From the NCBI GenBank assembly GCA_024401215.1, contig JAKSLL010000026.1, forward strand, positions 1 through 42,884: a stretch of DNA of 42,884 nucleotides. Reading direction: 5' to 3'. Below the pieces are notes generated by a model. It searched no databases. It was not told where the DNA came from and worked only from the letters and a program-made list of their open reading frames with translations. The position numbers were made by a program, and so were the translations under genes. This document shows positions 24,542 to 32,627 of this stretch, in pieces. Positions within the stretch are counted from its first letter, which is position 1. Each line of letters opens with the position of its first letter. Source of the stretch: Bacteroidaceae bacterium (GTDB taxonomy: Bacteria > Bacteroidota > Bacteroidia > Bacteroidales > Bacteroidaceae).

Positions 24542-25429
24542 ATGAAGATAGATAAAGAATATCCTGCAACACACTCAATGTCAACAACATGGTACGCTGT
24601 TGATGCAGAAGGCAATGTTGCACTTATGGACTACAACGAAAATGGCCCTGTCCCTCACGGTTTGGAAGAAAACTATATTCCAGAACTTATACTTCAACTA
24701 CCTGCTAATGACACAGGAAACATACCAACAGCGTCATATACAGAAGAACAGGTTAACGAGCTATTAGGAAAACGTGTTGATTTAGACGATTTAGAGTATG
24801 GACCTATTGTGGTAGAACTCAAAAAATGTAGAGAAGAAGCTTTTATCAAGTGGGCGCACAAAATCAACACAGAAGCATTTGGACACAGAGCTATAATTCG
24901 TTTAAATCCGAAACTCGACTATTATGCTGTGAACGATCGTGGCAGAGGAAAGGAGTTTGAAAATATGCTGAACAACAAATGGTTCTACAACATTTATTCT
25001 TGCTTTTGGGAAATTGACGACATTTGGGACAAAGAAACGCAGAATGTTGTATGGGACAAAACATTCACATCAGTCCCATTTTATATATACGGTCAACCTT
25101 ATTCTAACAATCTTAGGATGAGTAAGATTCACACTCCTTGTCATCCTGTAAAGATAGAGCAGCTGCCACCTGATGTACAGAGGAAAGCCACTAAGTTGCC
25201 TTTGTCTTTTGCAGAAACAAGAAAACTGCAAATTGCAGAGTTTGCAGATTGTTCTATTATGGAAAATCCAAGATTTGAATATAAAGGACAATCCTATCAT
25301 TACCTACCTGACTCAAATGGAGAATTTATGTATATCGCCGTGGGAGAAAGGGTTGCTTCAACTCCGCAAAAACTGTCAAAAGAAGAGGTCAACAAACTAA
25401 GTAATGGTGAAAAAGAAAAAACGCTATGA
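24542..25429 (+). CDS. Unknown protein A of the radical SAM operon
   Basis: A 295-residue soluble protein of no family I recognise. It starts with DKEYPATHSMSTTWYAVDAE and then GNVALMDYNENGPVP; the W-x3-D-x2-G-N-V-x4-D pattern is shared with the next gene. Later shared blocks are FYIYGQPYSNN, HPVKIEQLP and YHYLPDSNGE. The ATG at 24542 is chosen over a TTG at 24530 because it aligns with the paralog's start. Its TGA overlaps the next ATG by four bases (ATGA). There is no signal peptide, so it is cytoplasmic. It could be a substrate or partner of the radical SAM enzyme. Confidence 0.8.
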   Translation: MKIDKEYPATHSMSTTWYAVDAEGNVALMDYNENGPVPHGLEENYIPELILQLPANDTGNIPTASYTEEQVNELLGKRVDLDDLEYGPIVVELKKCREEAFIKWAHKINTEAFGHRAIIRLNPKLDYYAVNDRGRGKEFENMLNNKWFYNIYSCFWEIDDIWDKETQNVVWDKTFTSVPFYIYGQPYSNNLRMSKIHTPCHPVKIEQLPPDVQRKATKLPLSFAETRKLQIAEFADCSIMENPRFEYKGQSYHYLPDSNGEFMYIAVGERVASTPQKLSKEEVNKLSNGEKEKTL

Positions 25430-26862
25430 GAACTGACAAAGAATATCCTGCAACACATTCTATGTCAACGGCATGGTATATAGTTGATGACGAAGGTAAT
25501 GTAGGAATCATGGATTATAACGAAAATGGTCCTGTCCCTTGGGGAGTTGAACAAACAAGTAGCGATGACTTGAAATTTGGGCATTGGGAGGATAGTTATT
25601 GCAAGATTATCAAATTCAATCTTACTAACGAACAAATACTGGATTTATTGAGTAACCCACATAAGCCATCAGAAGAAAAGATGTGGTATGAATGTGTCGT
25701 ACGAATTGCCAAAGAAAAGAAGGAACGTTTTATTGAATTATGCAAAAACGAAGATATTGATGCAGAAAGTATTTTCTGTTTGTCAGAAGGATTAGGATTA
25801 TATGAGTTTGATGCCTATGAATGTGCGCATGACATCAATTATCTTGAAAAGCCCGTCAGTGGCTCTCTGAAATTGATGCTTGACGAGAACATTATCATCG
25901 AAGTGTATAGTTTACAAGAACTTGACATGAATGACAAATTCAAAAACGACGAGGTCATTTTCGAAAAAGAATTCGAAAATTCACCATATTATATGTTTCA
26001 TCAGCCATATTGGACAGGCTGTTTGCCTAAGAAAATGCATCAACCAAAGCACCCAGTGAAAATGGATCAGATTCCAGAAAGATTCAGGCACAGACTACAT
26101 AAGATTCCTGGAAGTTTCAAGGATATGGATACCTTTCAAATAGCCCAATACTATCCTTGTGAAGAGTATTGCAATAATACATATATAGTAGATGGCTGCT
26201 CTTACCAACTATCACCACTTCCTGATGGGACAGAAGTCTATACCAAATCAGGAATGTGTCATTACCCTTTCTTTAATTATTGTTCCGAGAAGGAAAAATT
26301 TCATTGTACACAAAAATGTACAACCCAATGCTGTGATATATTCGACATGTACATCAATGATAAACCAACAGTTCTAATTATATTTGACCCAAGGGAAGAA
26401 GCTGATTATAATTGGAAAATTGAAACAAATATTGTCTTTCAAAATTCATACGCCACACCATATATATCAAAATTGCCTTATAGAATAGCTGACAAAGGTT
26501 TGCTCTTTCAAGATGATGTGATTAAGTACATCAATCAAGAATGCCTGTCAAAAATACTGAAAGAATCAAAGGGGTATATTGAAGCAATAATCAATGATAT
26601 CAGACCTCGTGTTATTCTCGTAACGGACATGGCTTTCGAAGTGATGAACGATGTTTTCAAACTTACAAATAAAAAAATAGAAATTAATAGTGAGGAATAC
26701 CCTTTCTACTCTTTGTCGGAGTTGTTCAAGCATTCTGCTATCATTGACGAATTGGCGCAAATGCCATTCAGAGGCAAGCATCACCCGCAGCTGATTTCAA
26801 CAGAAGAGATGGATTTTCTAATTAAGAATGGTATCGCAAAAGAATATAGCACTTTGATATGA
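25426..26862 (+). CDS. Unknown protein B, longer paralog of A with a Cys-rich insert
   Basis: A 478-residue cytoplasmic protein. Residues 1-290 are homologous to protein A: DKEYPATHSMSTAWY, GIMDYNENGPVP, YYMFHQPYW, HPVKMDQIP and YQLSPLPDG align in order, and the first codons are nearly identical at DNA level. It then adds about 190 residues starting with a cysteine cluster (HCTQKCTTQCC at about residue 295-305), followed by a mixed alpha/beta region (TVLIIFDPREEADYNW). The clustered cysteines could bind metal or be modified. It overlaps the upstream and downstream genes by ATGA on both sides. No family name can be given. Confidence 0.8.
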   Translation: MRTDKEYPATHSMSTAWYIVDDEGNVGIMDYNENGPVPWGVEQTSSDDLKFGHWEDSYCKIIKFNLTNEQILDLLSNPHKPSEEKMWYECVVRIAKEKKERFIELCKNEDIDAESIFCLSEGLGLYEFDAYECAHDINYLEKPVSGSLKLMLDENIIIEVYSLQELDMNDKFKNDEVIFEKEFENSPYYMFHQPYWTGCLPKKMHQPKHPVKMDQIPERFRHRLHKIPGSFKDMDTFQIAQYYPCEEYCNNTYIVDGCSYQLSPLPDGTEVYTKSGMCHYPFFNYCSEKEKFHCTQKCTTQCCDIFDMYINDKPTVLIIFDPREEADYNWKIETNIVFQNSYATPYISKLPYRIADKGLLFQDDVIKYINQECLSKILKESKGYIEAIINDIRPRVILVTDMAFEVMNDVFKLTNKKIEINSEEYPFYSLSELFKHSAIIDELAQMPFRGKHHPQLISTEEMDFLIKNGIAKEYSTLI

Positions 26863-27599
26863 TAGATCTGTTATCCATTGATTTAAGTAACTATTGCTCA
26901 AAAGAATGCTCCTTTTGTTATAATCACAGCAGGAAGGATGGTAATACTATGTGGAAAACAGAAGAAGTTATTCTGTTTGTTTCTGACTGTATTGCTCATG
27001 GCATAAAGGCTGTGTCACTTGGCGGTGGAGAGCCATTTGAGTATCCAGGCATATTCGATATTATAGATGCGCTCTATCCACAATGCTATCTTTCAGTAAC
27101 AACCAATGGCTTGCCGTTGGAACATATAAAGACGTGGAATAATCTTATGCTGCATAAGCCCGACAAAATCCACGTCACTATTCATCAACCTCAAGATGAG
27201 GAGGAAGTGTTGAGAGTTGAAAGACTTGTTCAGAAATTAGCAGAAACAGACATCAAGCCAGGCATTAACCTTTTGGTTGGTGCAGACAAGATAGAAGTTG
27301 CACAATTTGTTTATGCCAGAATGCTTCAGAGTATTAATGCTGACCAGATAATAGTCATACCTCAAAGATATGGCAACACCCCGTCTCCTAAGGATTTGGC
27401 AAAAGTTTCTTCTGGCAAACCTTTTCAAAGTCCATCATGTCTATTGGGATGTAAAAGGCCTCAAACTTTCGCATCCGTTTCGTGGGACAAGAAAGTCAAT
27501 TCATGCAGCTATGCAAGAGGCAAGGTGTCTCTTGAAAATTTGGACTATCAAGGACTAACTACTGCACTTAAAGCAGTCAAGTGGGGTACATGTTCATAA
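26859..27599 (+). CDS. Small radical SAM enzyme with extra C-terminal cysteines
   Basis: A 246-residue radical SAM protein. The cluster motif C13-x3-C17-x2-C20 (YCSKECSFCY) binds the 4Fe-4S that cleaves S-adenosylmethionine, and GGGEP (residues 55-59) is the SAM-binding motif. Four further cysteines (C194, C198, C216, C245) lie in a short C-terminal region and could hold an auxiliary Fe-S cluster, as in SPASM-type peptide-modifying enzymes, though the spacing is not a standard SPASM. Its ATG overlaps the TGA of protein B. The tight coupling suggests it modifies protein A or B, or a shared substrate; this is inference. Confidence 0.9.
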   Translation: MIDLLSIDLSNYCSKECSFCYNHSRKDGNTMWKTEEVILFVSDCIAHGIKAVSLGGGEPFEYPGIFDIIDALYPQCYLSVTTNGLPLEHIKTWNNLMLHKPDKIHVTIHQPQDEEEVLRVERLVQKLAETDIKPGINLLVGADKIEVAQFVYARMLQSINADQIIVIPQRYGNTPSPKDLAKVSSGKPFQSPSCLLGCKRPQTFASVSWDKKVNSCSYARGKVSLENLDYQGLTTALKAVKWGTCS

Positions 27600-27792
27600 A
27601 TACAATGTTAACAGTAAACCATCAATATCACAAAAGTCAGACTCGCAGCATAGAGGATGCATGAAAAGCGGAATACTCAAATGTGACAAAAATCATTTCA
27701 CCACCAATTTTTTTGTAATAAAGTTTTGTTGATTAGACTTTTATGAATATCATTTGCAATGAAGATAAGTAGAACCTAAAAAGAAGAAAGCC

Positions 27793-28218
27793 ATGTTACA
27801 AGTTGCAAACCCTATTTACGATATTGTGTTCAAGTACTCTGACAATGATGAGGTTCTCTACATACTGCGCAAGCTGAAGGAGGCAGCCTCTGACAGCAAG
27901 CTGCGCCACGACATGAACGTGGAGGATGAATATTTCAGCGCCATCGAGAAGCGAGACACAGAGATTCTCATGCGTGATAAGATGCTTGCAGAGCAGAAGA
28001 GCCAACTCGACGAACAAAAGAATCAGCTGGACGAACAGAAGAATCAGCTGGACGAACAGAAGAATCAGCTTGCAGAAAAGGACTCCAAACTTGCAGAACA
28101 ACAATTACAGTTAACTGCTTCCATTAAGCTAATGCTTTCACAAAACATTCCAGTTGATGTCATCGCCAAAGCTCTCGGAGTAAGCGTGGAAACAATCCAT
28201 GAAGTCGAGGCACTGTAA
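27793..28218 (+). pseudogene. Internally deleted Rpn/PD-(D/E)XK nuclease-family remnant
   Basis: A 141-residue frame. The start (MLQVANPIYDIVFKY) is the N-terminus of the Rpn-like nuclease or transposase family of Bacteroidetes. Directly after FKY it jumps to the family's C-terminal region (LKEAASDSKLRHDMNVEDEY, FSAIEKRD), a coiled coil and a terminal helix-turn-helix-like end (IPVDVIAKALGVSVETIHEV). The catalytic PD-(D/E)XK middle, some 200 residues, is absent. The frame is open, so a short protein may be made, but it cannot be an active nuclease. The stop codon lies in the terminal repeat of the MITE-like element. Confidence 0.65.
28006..28068 (+). repeat. Three tandem 21-bp units encoding LDEQKNQ
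   Basis: Units at 28006-28026, 28027-28047 and 28048-28068 encode LDEQKNQ three times, an exact heptad that extends a coiled coil. Units two and three are identical at DNA level, so slippage could change the number by whole heptads without breaking the frame. Confidence 0.9.
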
Positions 28219-28375
28219 CTACTCTGCGAATGCCCTTTTTAACAAAGATTCAACCAAATTCAACCAAAATTTAGCAATTTTGTTGTTCTTGTATGTGAAT
28301 TCCAAGAGCCAAAGGCTCTAATTTGGTGGAATTTGGTTGAATCTTTGTTTATAAATTAAATCGCTGAGTAGTTAC
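28215..28375 (+). mobile_element. MITE-like non-coding element, copy 2 (161 bp, intact ends)
   Basis: The ends are GTAACTACTCTGCGA and TCGCTGAGTAGTTAC, complementary at 14 of 15 positions. Inside them AACAAAGATTCAACCAAATT pairs with AATTTGGTTGAATCTTTGTT as a perfect inner repeat. GAGGCACT flanks both sides (28207-28214 and 28376-28383), an 8-bp target duplication (9 if the shared C is counted). There is no ORF. The copy at 7618-7779 is the same element inverted. Mobilisation by a transposase elsewhere in the genome is likely. Confidence 0.85.
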
Positions 28376-28430
28376 GAGGCACTATGATGTTGTTAAAGAT
28401 ACTTTCGTAATTTGAACGAGGATTACGAGT

Positions 28431-29150
28431 TTAAAACAAACTCTTGACAAGATAGAATATTACTGGCACGAGGAGTGAAGGAAGGAGGTTTACCGTCTTG
28501 CAGTCTTTAATGCCAAGTATTCCAAGACCAGAACTGACGATAAGCACACCACCCACAATGGAAAGTTCGGTGCGCATAGGTTCAGGCATAGCCTCACCAA
28601 AGAAATATGCGATAGCATAGAACATGCCCTGCCAACAGAAGAGCACAGGTGCTGCAAGAAGCATTATCCATCCATAGCTTGCTGCAAGCACGGCAGAGGT
28701 AACAAGGTCAAGTGTTGCGTTAGTGTAAAGATATGTGTTGGCTGACTCCCCTATCGCCCATCCTTGAGTTGGAGAGAGGGCAGAAAGTACAGGGCCGACA
28801 ATGCTGAAGGTGCCAATGCAGTAGAGAAGCAAGCCTGTCACCAATCCTTGAAGACCATTGGTCTCTTTCTTTGTCTTTGCATTAAGACGGGCATTCAGTT
28901 TGTCAATCTTACCCGACAAATCGAGTTTCGTGCCTATAATGCCTCCAATGGCAAGACTGATGATAAACATCACTGGGTATTCACTCTTTGCCATGTTTGG
29001 CAGCGAAGCGTTGACTCCAAGTACAAGACAGCACAAGCCGAGGGCATTAAAAAGCACCTTCTTGTACTTCTCACCAATTCCTGTGCGCACTATTGCACCA
29101 AATGCACCTCCAATAAGTATCGTGGTAGTATTAACTATTGTTCCTAACAT
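28431..29150 (-). CDS. DUF554-family inner-membrane protein
   Basis: A 239-residue integral membrane protein with six or more hydrophobic stretches. It starts MLGTIVNTTTILIGGAFGAI and has the Gly-rich IGGIIGTKLDLSGKID, which match DUF554 (YqgA-like). It is a presumed transporter of unknown substrate. A minus-strand TAACTTTG box at 29299-29292 could be its promoter, leaving a leader of about 140 bases. It converges on the MITE-like element and the Rpn remnant. Confidence 0.88.
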   Translation of the reverse strand: MLGTIVNTTTILIGGAFGAIVRTGIGEKYKKVLFNALGLCCLVLGVNASLPNMAKSEYPVMFIISLAIGGIIGTKLDLSGKIDKLNARLNAKTKKETNGLQGLVTGLLLYCIGTFSIVGPVLSALSPTQGWAIGESANTYLYTNATLDLVTSAVLAASYGWIMLLAAPVLFCWQGMFYAIAYFFGEAMPEPMRTELSIVGGVLIVSSGLGILGIKDCKTVNLLPSLLVPVIFYLVKSLF

Positions 29151-29415
29151 TGAGCAGCTTTTATCTATAATTTTAATACACAGCTGGCGTTCTTATCATT
29201 TCTGTGAGTTTCGTAAAACACCATCGCAAAATTCTTTCATGCAGGCTGGCTATCCAAAATCTAAAATCACGCTAACTGACAAATTTGCGAACAAAGTTAT
29301 GAATTTCCATCAAAAAACGAACAAAAACATCGAAAGTATTATCGAAAGCACATATTGAACAAGTCAAAATGGCATTTCTGTTCGGTAAAAAGTATAGATT
29401 TCCACGCGTGACAGC

Positions 29416-29445
29416 TTTGAAAATGAGAAGTTTTTCGTAACTTTG
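29416..29445 (+). promoter_or_regulatory. Promoter of the ATP-grasp-like gene
   Basis: A -33 TTTG (29416-29419) and a -7 TAACTTTG (29438-29445) are separated by 18 bp; the gene starts 34 bases later at 29480. Confidence 0.65.
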
Positions 29446-29479
29446 TGTGTTTTGACAACAGCATCACAACAGAAACAAG

Positions 29480-30487
29480 ATGAACAAGACACTACCAAGC
29501 ATTTTCAACTGCTCGAACGACATGGCACTTGCAGCCAATGTGCGCCAATACTTTCCGCCGAAGCGAATCATGCAGATGGAAAGCGAGTTGAGCGACCTCT
29601 CAAAACTGTGGGACAGCACAAGATTTGCAGGACCATGGGGATGGAGTCTTGCAACAAAGCAGAGATACATAAAGATGGGCATCGATGCTGCTTATCTGCC
29701 GAGCGACGAATGGCTAAACGAAGTGAGGATGCTGTCAAGCAGACAATATGCATGTGACTACATCCAGAAACTGCTGATGCACTTTGACGACAGCCGCCTG
29801 CTCGGCAAGGAGATGCGCTTCGCCACCAATGTGGAAAGTGCGATGACGCATACTACATCAGACAGAACACAAGAGGACACGCAGATATACAAGTCACCAT
29901 GGTCATCGTCAGGCCGTGGCGTGTTTACGTCTCATGGGCTCAGCAAAGACATGGTGGAACACAAACTGAGAGGATTCATAAACACACAGGGGGGATTTGT
30001 CGTGGACAAATTCCATGAAGGCAAGACACTCGACTTCGCTATGGAGTTTTATGTAAATGAAAATCATTCGGTAGATTTTCTCGGCTATTCTGTCTTTTAT
30101 GCTGCAGAGAACGGCGCATACGGCTATAACCTGGTAGAAAACCAAAATGAATTGAAACGCAGAATCGATGTTGACGAGACACTGCTGAATGCACTCATAG
30201 AATACCACAAAGAGCATTTAGGTGAAACATGCTATCATGGCCCTGTAGGCATCGACATGATAAAGACCAGCGAGGGCAAGATTCATCCTGTGATAGAAAT
30301 CAACATGAGGATGAACATGGGTATTCTTGCTTTGCTTTTAGAGGAGAAATATGGCTCTGCGGCAGAAAACCGATATTCTATTGGTGAAACATTGAAAAGC
30401 ATAGCACTAACTCAGGAGAGAGAGAGAGGTTTTCAGGCTAAGATAGAAGACCGCAAATTGATGATTATCTATAAAAATGGCCACTGA
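29480..30487 (+). CDS. ATP-grasp-like protein, function unknown
   Basis: A 335-residue soluble protein. The second half has the run of motifs seen in ATP-grasp ligases: KSPWSSSGRGVF for the ATP-binding Lys and Gly-rich loop, DKFHEGKTLDFAMEFYV as the hinge strands, HGPVGIDMI, and EINMRMNMGIL with the conserved metal-binding Glu and Asn. Such enzymes join a carboxylate to an amine or thiol using ATP. The N-terminal part (NDMALAANVRQYFPP) is unlike characterised members. It stands alone with its own promoter, so its substrate cannot be guessed from context. Confidence 0.75.
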   Translation: MNKTLPSIFNCSNDMALAANVRQYFPPKRIMQMESELSDLSKLWDSTRFAGPWGWSLATKQRYIKMGIDAAYLPSDEWLNEVRMLSSRQYACDYIQKLLMHFDDSRLLGKEMRFATNVESAMTHTTSDRTQEDTQIYKSPWSSSGRGVFTSHGLSKDMVEHKLRGFINTQGGFVVDKFHEGKTLDFAMEFYVNENHSVDFLGYSVFYAAENGAYGYNLVENQNELKRRIDVDETLLNALIEYHKEHLGETCYHGPVGIDMIKTSEGKIHPVIEINMRMNMGILALLLEEKYGSAAENRYSIGETLKSIALTQERERGFQAKIEDRKLMIIYKNGH

Positions 30488-30596
30488 TTGTTAAAAAACA
30501 ATACTCTTCAGACTTACTTATGAGCGGAAAAAGTTCAAATACGCCAAGAAAACAAAGAAGCATCCCCAAATGCTTGATGCCTTGAATATTTGTTAT

Positions 30597-30604
30597 TACC
30601 TTTG
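30597..30604 (+). promoter_or_regulatory. -7 box for the DUF2207 pair
   Basis: TACCTTTG at 30597-30604, 48 bases before the ATG at 30653. It lies inside the longest possible frame from 30590, showing that the upstream start is not used. Confidence 0.6.
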
Positions 30605-30652
30605 TGGTCTAAAAACATAGAAGTAAAAGCCCAAATAAATCAGCAAAACAAA

Positions 30653-32587
30653 ATGAACGCATTAAAAACGTATAAATCGGCAATACTATTCTTCCTTGCA
30701 TTTGTAATAAATATCGGTATAGCAAATGCATACGATCCTGGATATTATTTTGAAAAATACCACTTCGACATGACTGTACATGAAAATGGCAGCTACGACG
30801 TGGTGGAAAATATCGACGCCGTATTCACAGAAGAGAGCCGAGGCATTTTCCGTGAGATACCAGTATGGGTATGGGTGAAGCGTGATGTATCAGAGAAACA
30901 AGACGGCAGCGAGACAAAGATGCTTCAATACTATGTGGATGTGGACAATGTGGATGTGTCGGAGGAGACTTCGGAAGAGGAGATTGACGAATTGTACTCC
31001 ATCCGTATTGGTTCGGCTGACAAGTATATAAAAGGTCCTCATCCATACACTATCAAATACACTCTCACACCATACGGCGACCGTGTCGAGCAGAGCGACT
31101 TGTTCTTCTACTCCTTGCTTGGTGTGGGATGGGACTGCAAAACAAACCAATTCACTTTCAGCATACATTTCGACAAACCTCTCACGGACGAGGAGTTGAA
31201 ACAGCTTGAAGTATTTACAGGTGAACTTGGCGACAACACAAACTATGCAAATGCTATAATAACAAAAGCAACAAACACAGAGATTCAAGGAATAAGAAAA
31301 AACATCGAGCCACATGAGGCGATAACTGTAAGAATACCATTAAGAGAAGGTTATTTTGCAGAAAATACGCATCCTAAGTTAAACATCCAAACTTCTTGGA
31401 TACTGATTATCATCTCTGCAGTACTCATTGCCATAATTCTTTTCCTCGAACTTATTCCAAGCTACAGACCGACAAAAGTTATCTCCTTCCGTCCTCCAAA
31501 GGGAATGACAAGTGCTGATGTCGGCGCTATAGCCTCAGCAGAGATAAATGATAAATGTGTGCTATCACTCATACCATGGCTAGCCAGCAAAGGAAGTCTG
31601 ATTATTGACAATTCACAAGCGAAACCTATACTACGAATCAGCAACGGACTTCCTTGCGATGCACCACCATATGTAAAATCTCTCTTCGACGGTATGTTCT
31701 TTAATGGCAGCAAGGAGATGGACACCAACAAGCCATCAAACAATTTCGGCAAAGGGTGGTATAATTGCATGTCCTCGCTTACAAAAACTTTTCAAGACAA
31801 GTTGAACAAGACCAGAGACAAACAATTCAGGATTCTCTATGCTGCAATTCTAACGGTGTCGTTCGCCAATTGCTTTGCATCAATAAGAGACGGATGGCTT
31901 GTAGGAGGATTAACAACCGTCTTTTTCGCTGTAATCTCCGCTATTCAGAAGCTACAGTTAAACAGCGATCTACAAAAATCCACACCTACGGGAATGGCAT
32001 TCATCATCGGCTTATGCACATCTTTCTTTATACTATTAATGCATTGGGGCTGTTTCGGTGGCGAAGACCCAAGTTACATTCCTATGAAATTTATCTATAT
32101 GATAAATGGTGCATTATTCGTAGCATGCTACCTCTCAATCAAACTCGAGGAGCCAACAGAATACCGCAAGACACATCTTGGCGAAATCATGGGATTCAAA
32201 GAGTTCATAGAAACAGCAGAAAAGCCACAGCTCCAGAAACTTCAAGCAGAGGATGAGATGTACTTCTACGACATCCTCCCTTATGCCGTAGCGTTAGGAT
32301 TGGCTGACAAATGGGCAAAGAAATTTGAGAATATCATTGTGAAACAGCCTTCATGGTATAAGGGCAAGCAAGGCGAGATTGTCACAAGCTCTTTGGCTCG
32401 TCTTGTTACACATTCGATGATGACAAAAGGAATGAAGAATTCTATAGCAAGTGGAGCACCGCGTTCAACGTCATCACGCTCATCATCATCTTCTGGTAGC
32501 AGTTACAGTTCAAGCCACAGCTACAGTTCACGAGGTGGCGGTTATTCCGGTGGCGGTTTCGGAGGCGGCGGCGGACGACGCTGGTAA
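30653..32587 (+). CDS. DUF2207-family membrane protein, first of a tandem pair
   Basis: A 644-residue membrane protein. A signal peptide (about 1-26, ending IANA) leads into the extracytoplasmic DUF2207 beta domain (MTVHENGSYDVVENIDAVFT, then ESRGIFREIP). A transmembrane helix follows at about 252-275, then a cytoplasmic domain starting ISFRPPKGMTSADVG, then about four more hydrophobic segments. The tail is Ser-rich and ends in a Gly-rich run, GGGFGGGGGRRW. DUF2207 proteins are widespread and lack a known function. It is co-transcribed with its paralog 40 bases downstream. Confidence 0.88.
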   Translation: MNALKTYKSAILFFLAFVINIGIANAYDPGYYFEKYHFDMTVHENGSYDVVENIDAVFTEESRGIFREIPVWVWVKRDVSEKQDGSETKMLQYYVDVDNVDVSEETSEEEIDELYSIRIGSADKYIKGPHPYTIKYTLTPYGDRVEQSDLFFYSLLGVGWDCKTNQFTFSIHFDKPLTDEELKQLEVFTGELGDNTNYANAIITKATNTEIQGIRKNIEPHEAITVRIPLREGYFAENTHPKLNIQTSWILIIISAVLIAIILFLELIPSYRPTKVISFRPPKGMTSADVGAIASAEINDKCVLSLIPWLASKGSLIIDNSQAKPILRISNGLPCDAPPYVKSLFDGMFFNGSKEMDTNKPSNNFGKGWYNCMSSLTKTFQDKLNKTRDKQFRILYAAILTVSFANCFASIRDGWLVGGLTTVFFAVISAIQKLQLNSDLQKSTPTGMAFIIGLCTSFFILLMHWGCFGGEDPSYIPMKFIYMINGALFVACYLSIKLEEPTEYRKTHLGEIMGFKEFIETAEKPQLQKLQAEDEMYFYDILPYAVALGLADKWAKKFENIIVKQPSWYKGKQGEIVTSSLARLVTHSMMTKGMKNSIASGAPRSTSSRSSSSSGSSYSSSHSYSSRGGGYSGGGFGGGGGRRW

Positions 32588-32627
32588 AAAACCTCAAGTA
32601 ATGACAAAGCACCAACTTTAGAACAAT

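Noticed and set aside
30590-30652. Upstream start for the first DUF2207 gene
   Set aside because: The -7 box at 30597-30604 lies inside it, so transcription would begin after that start.
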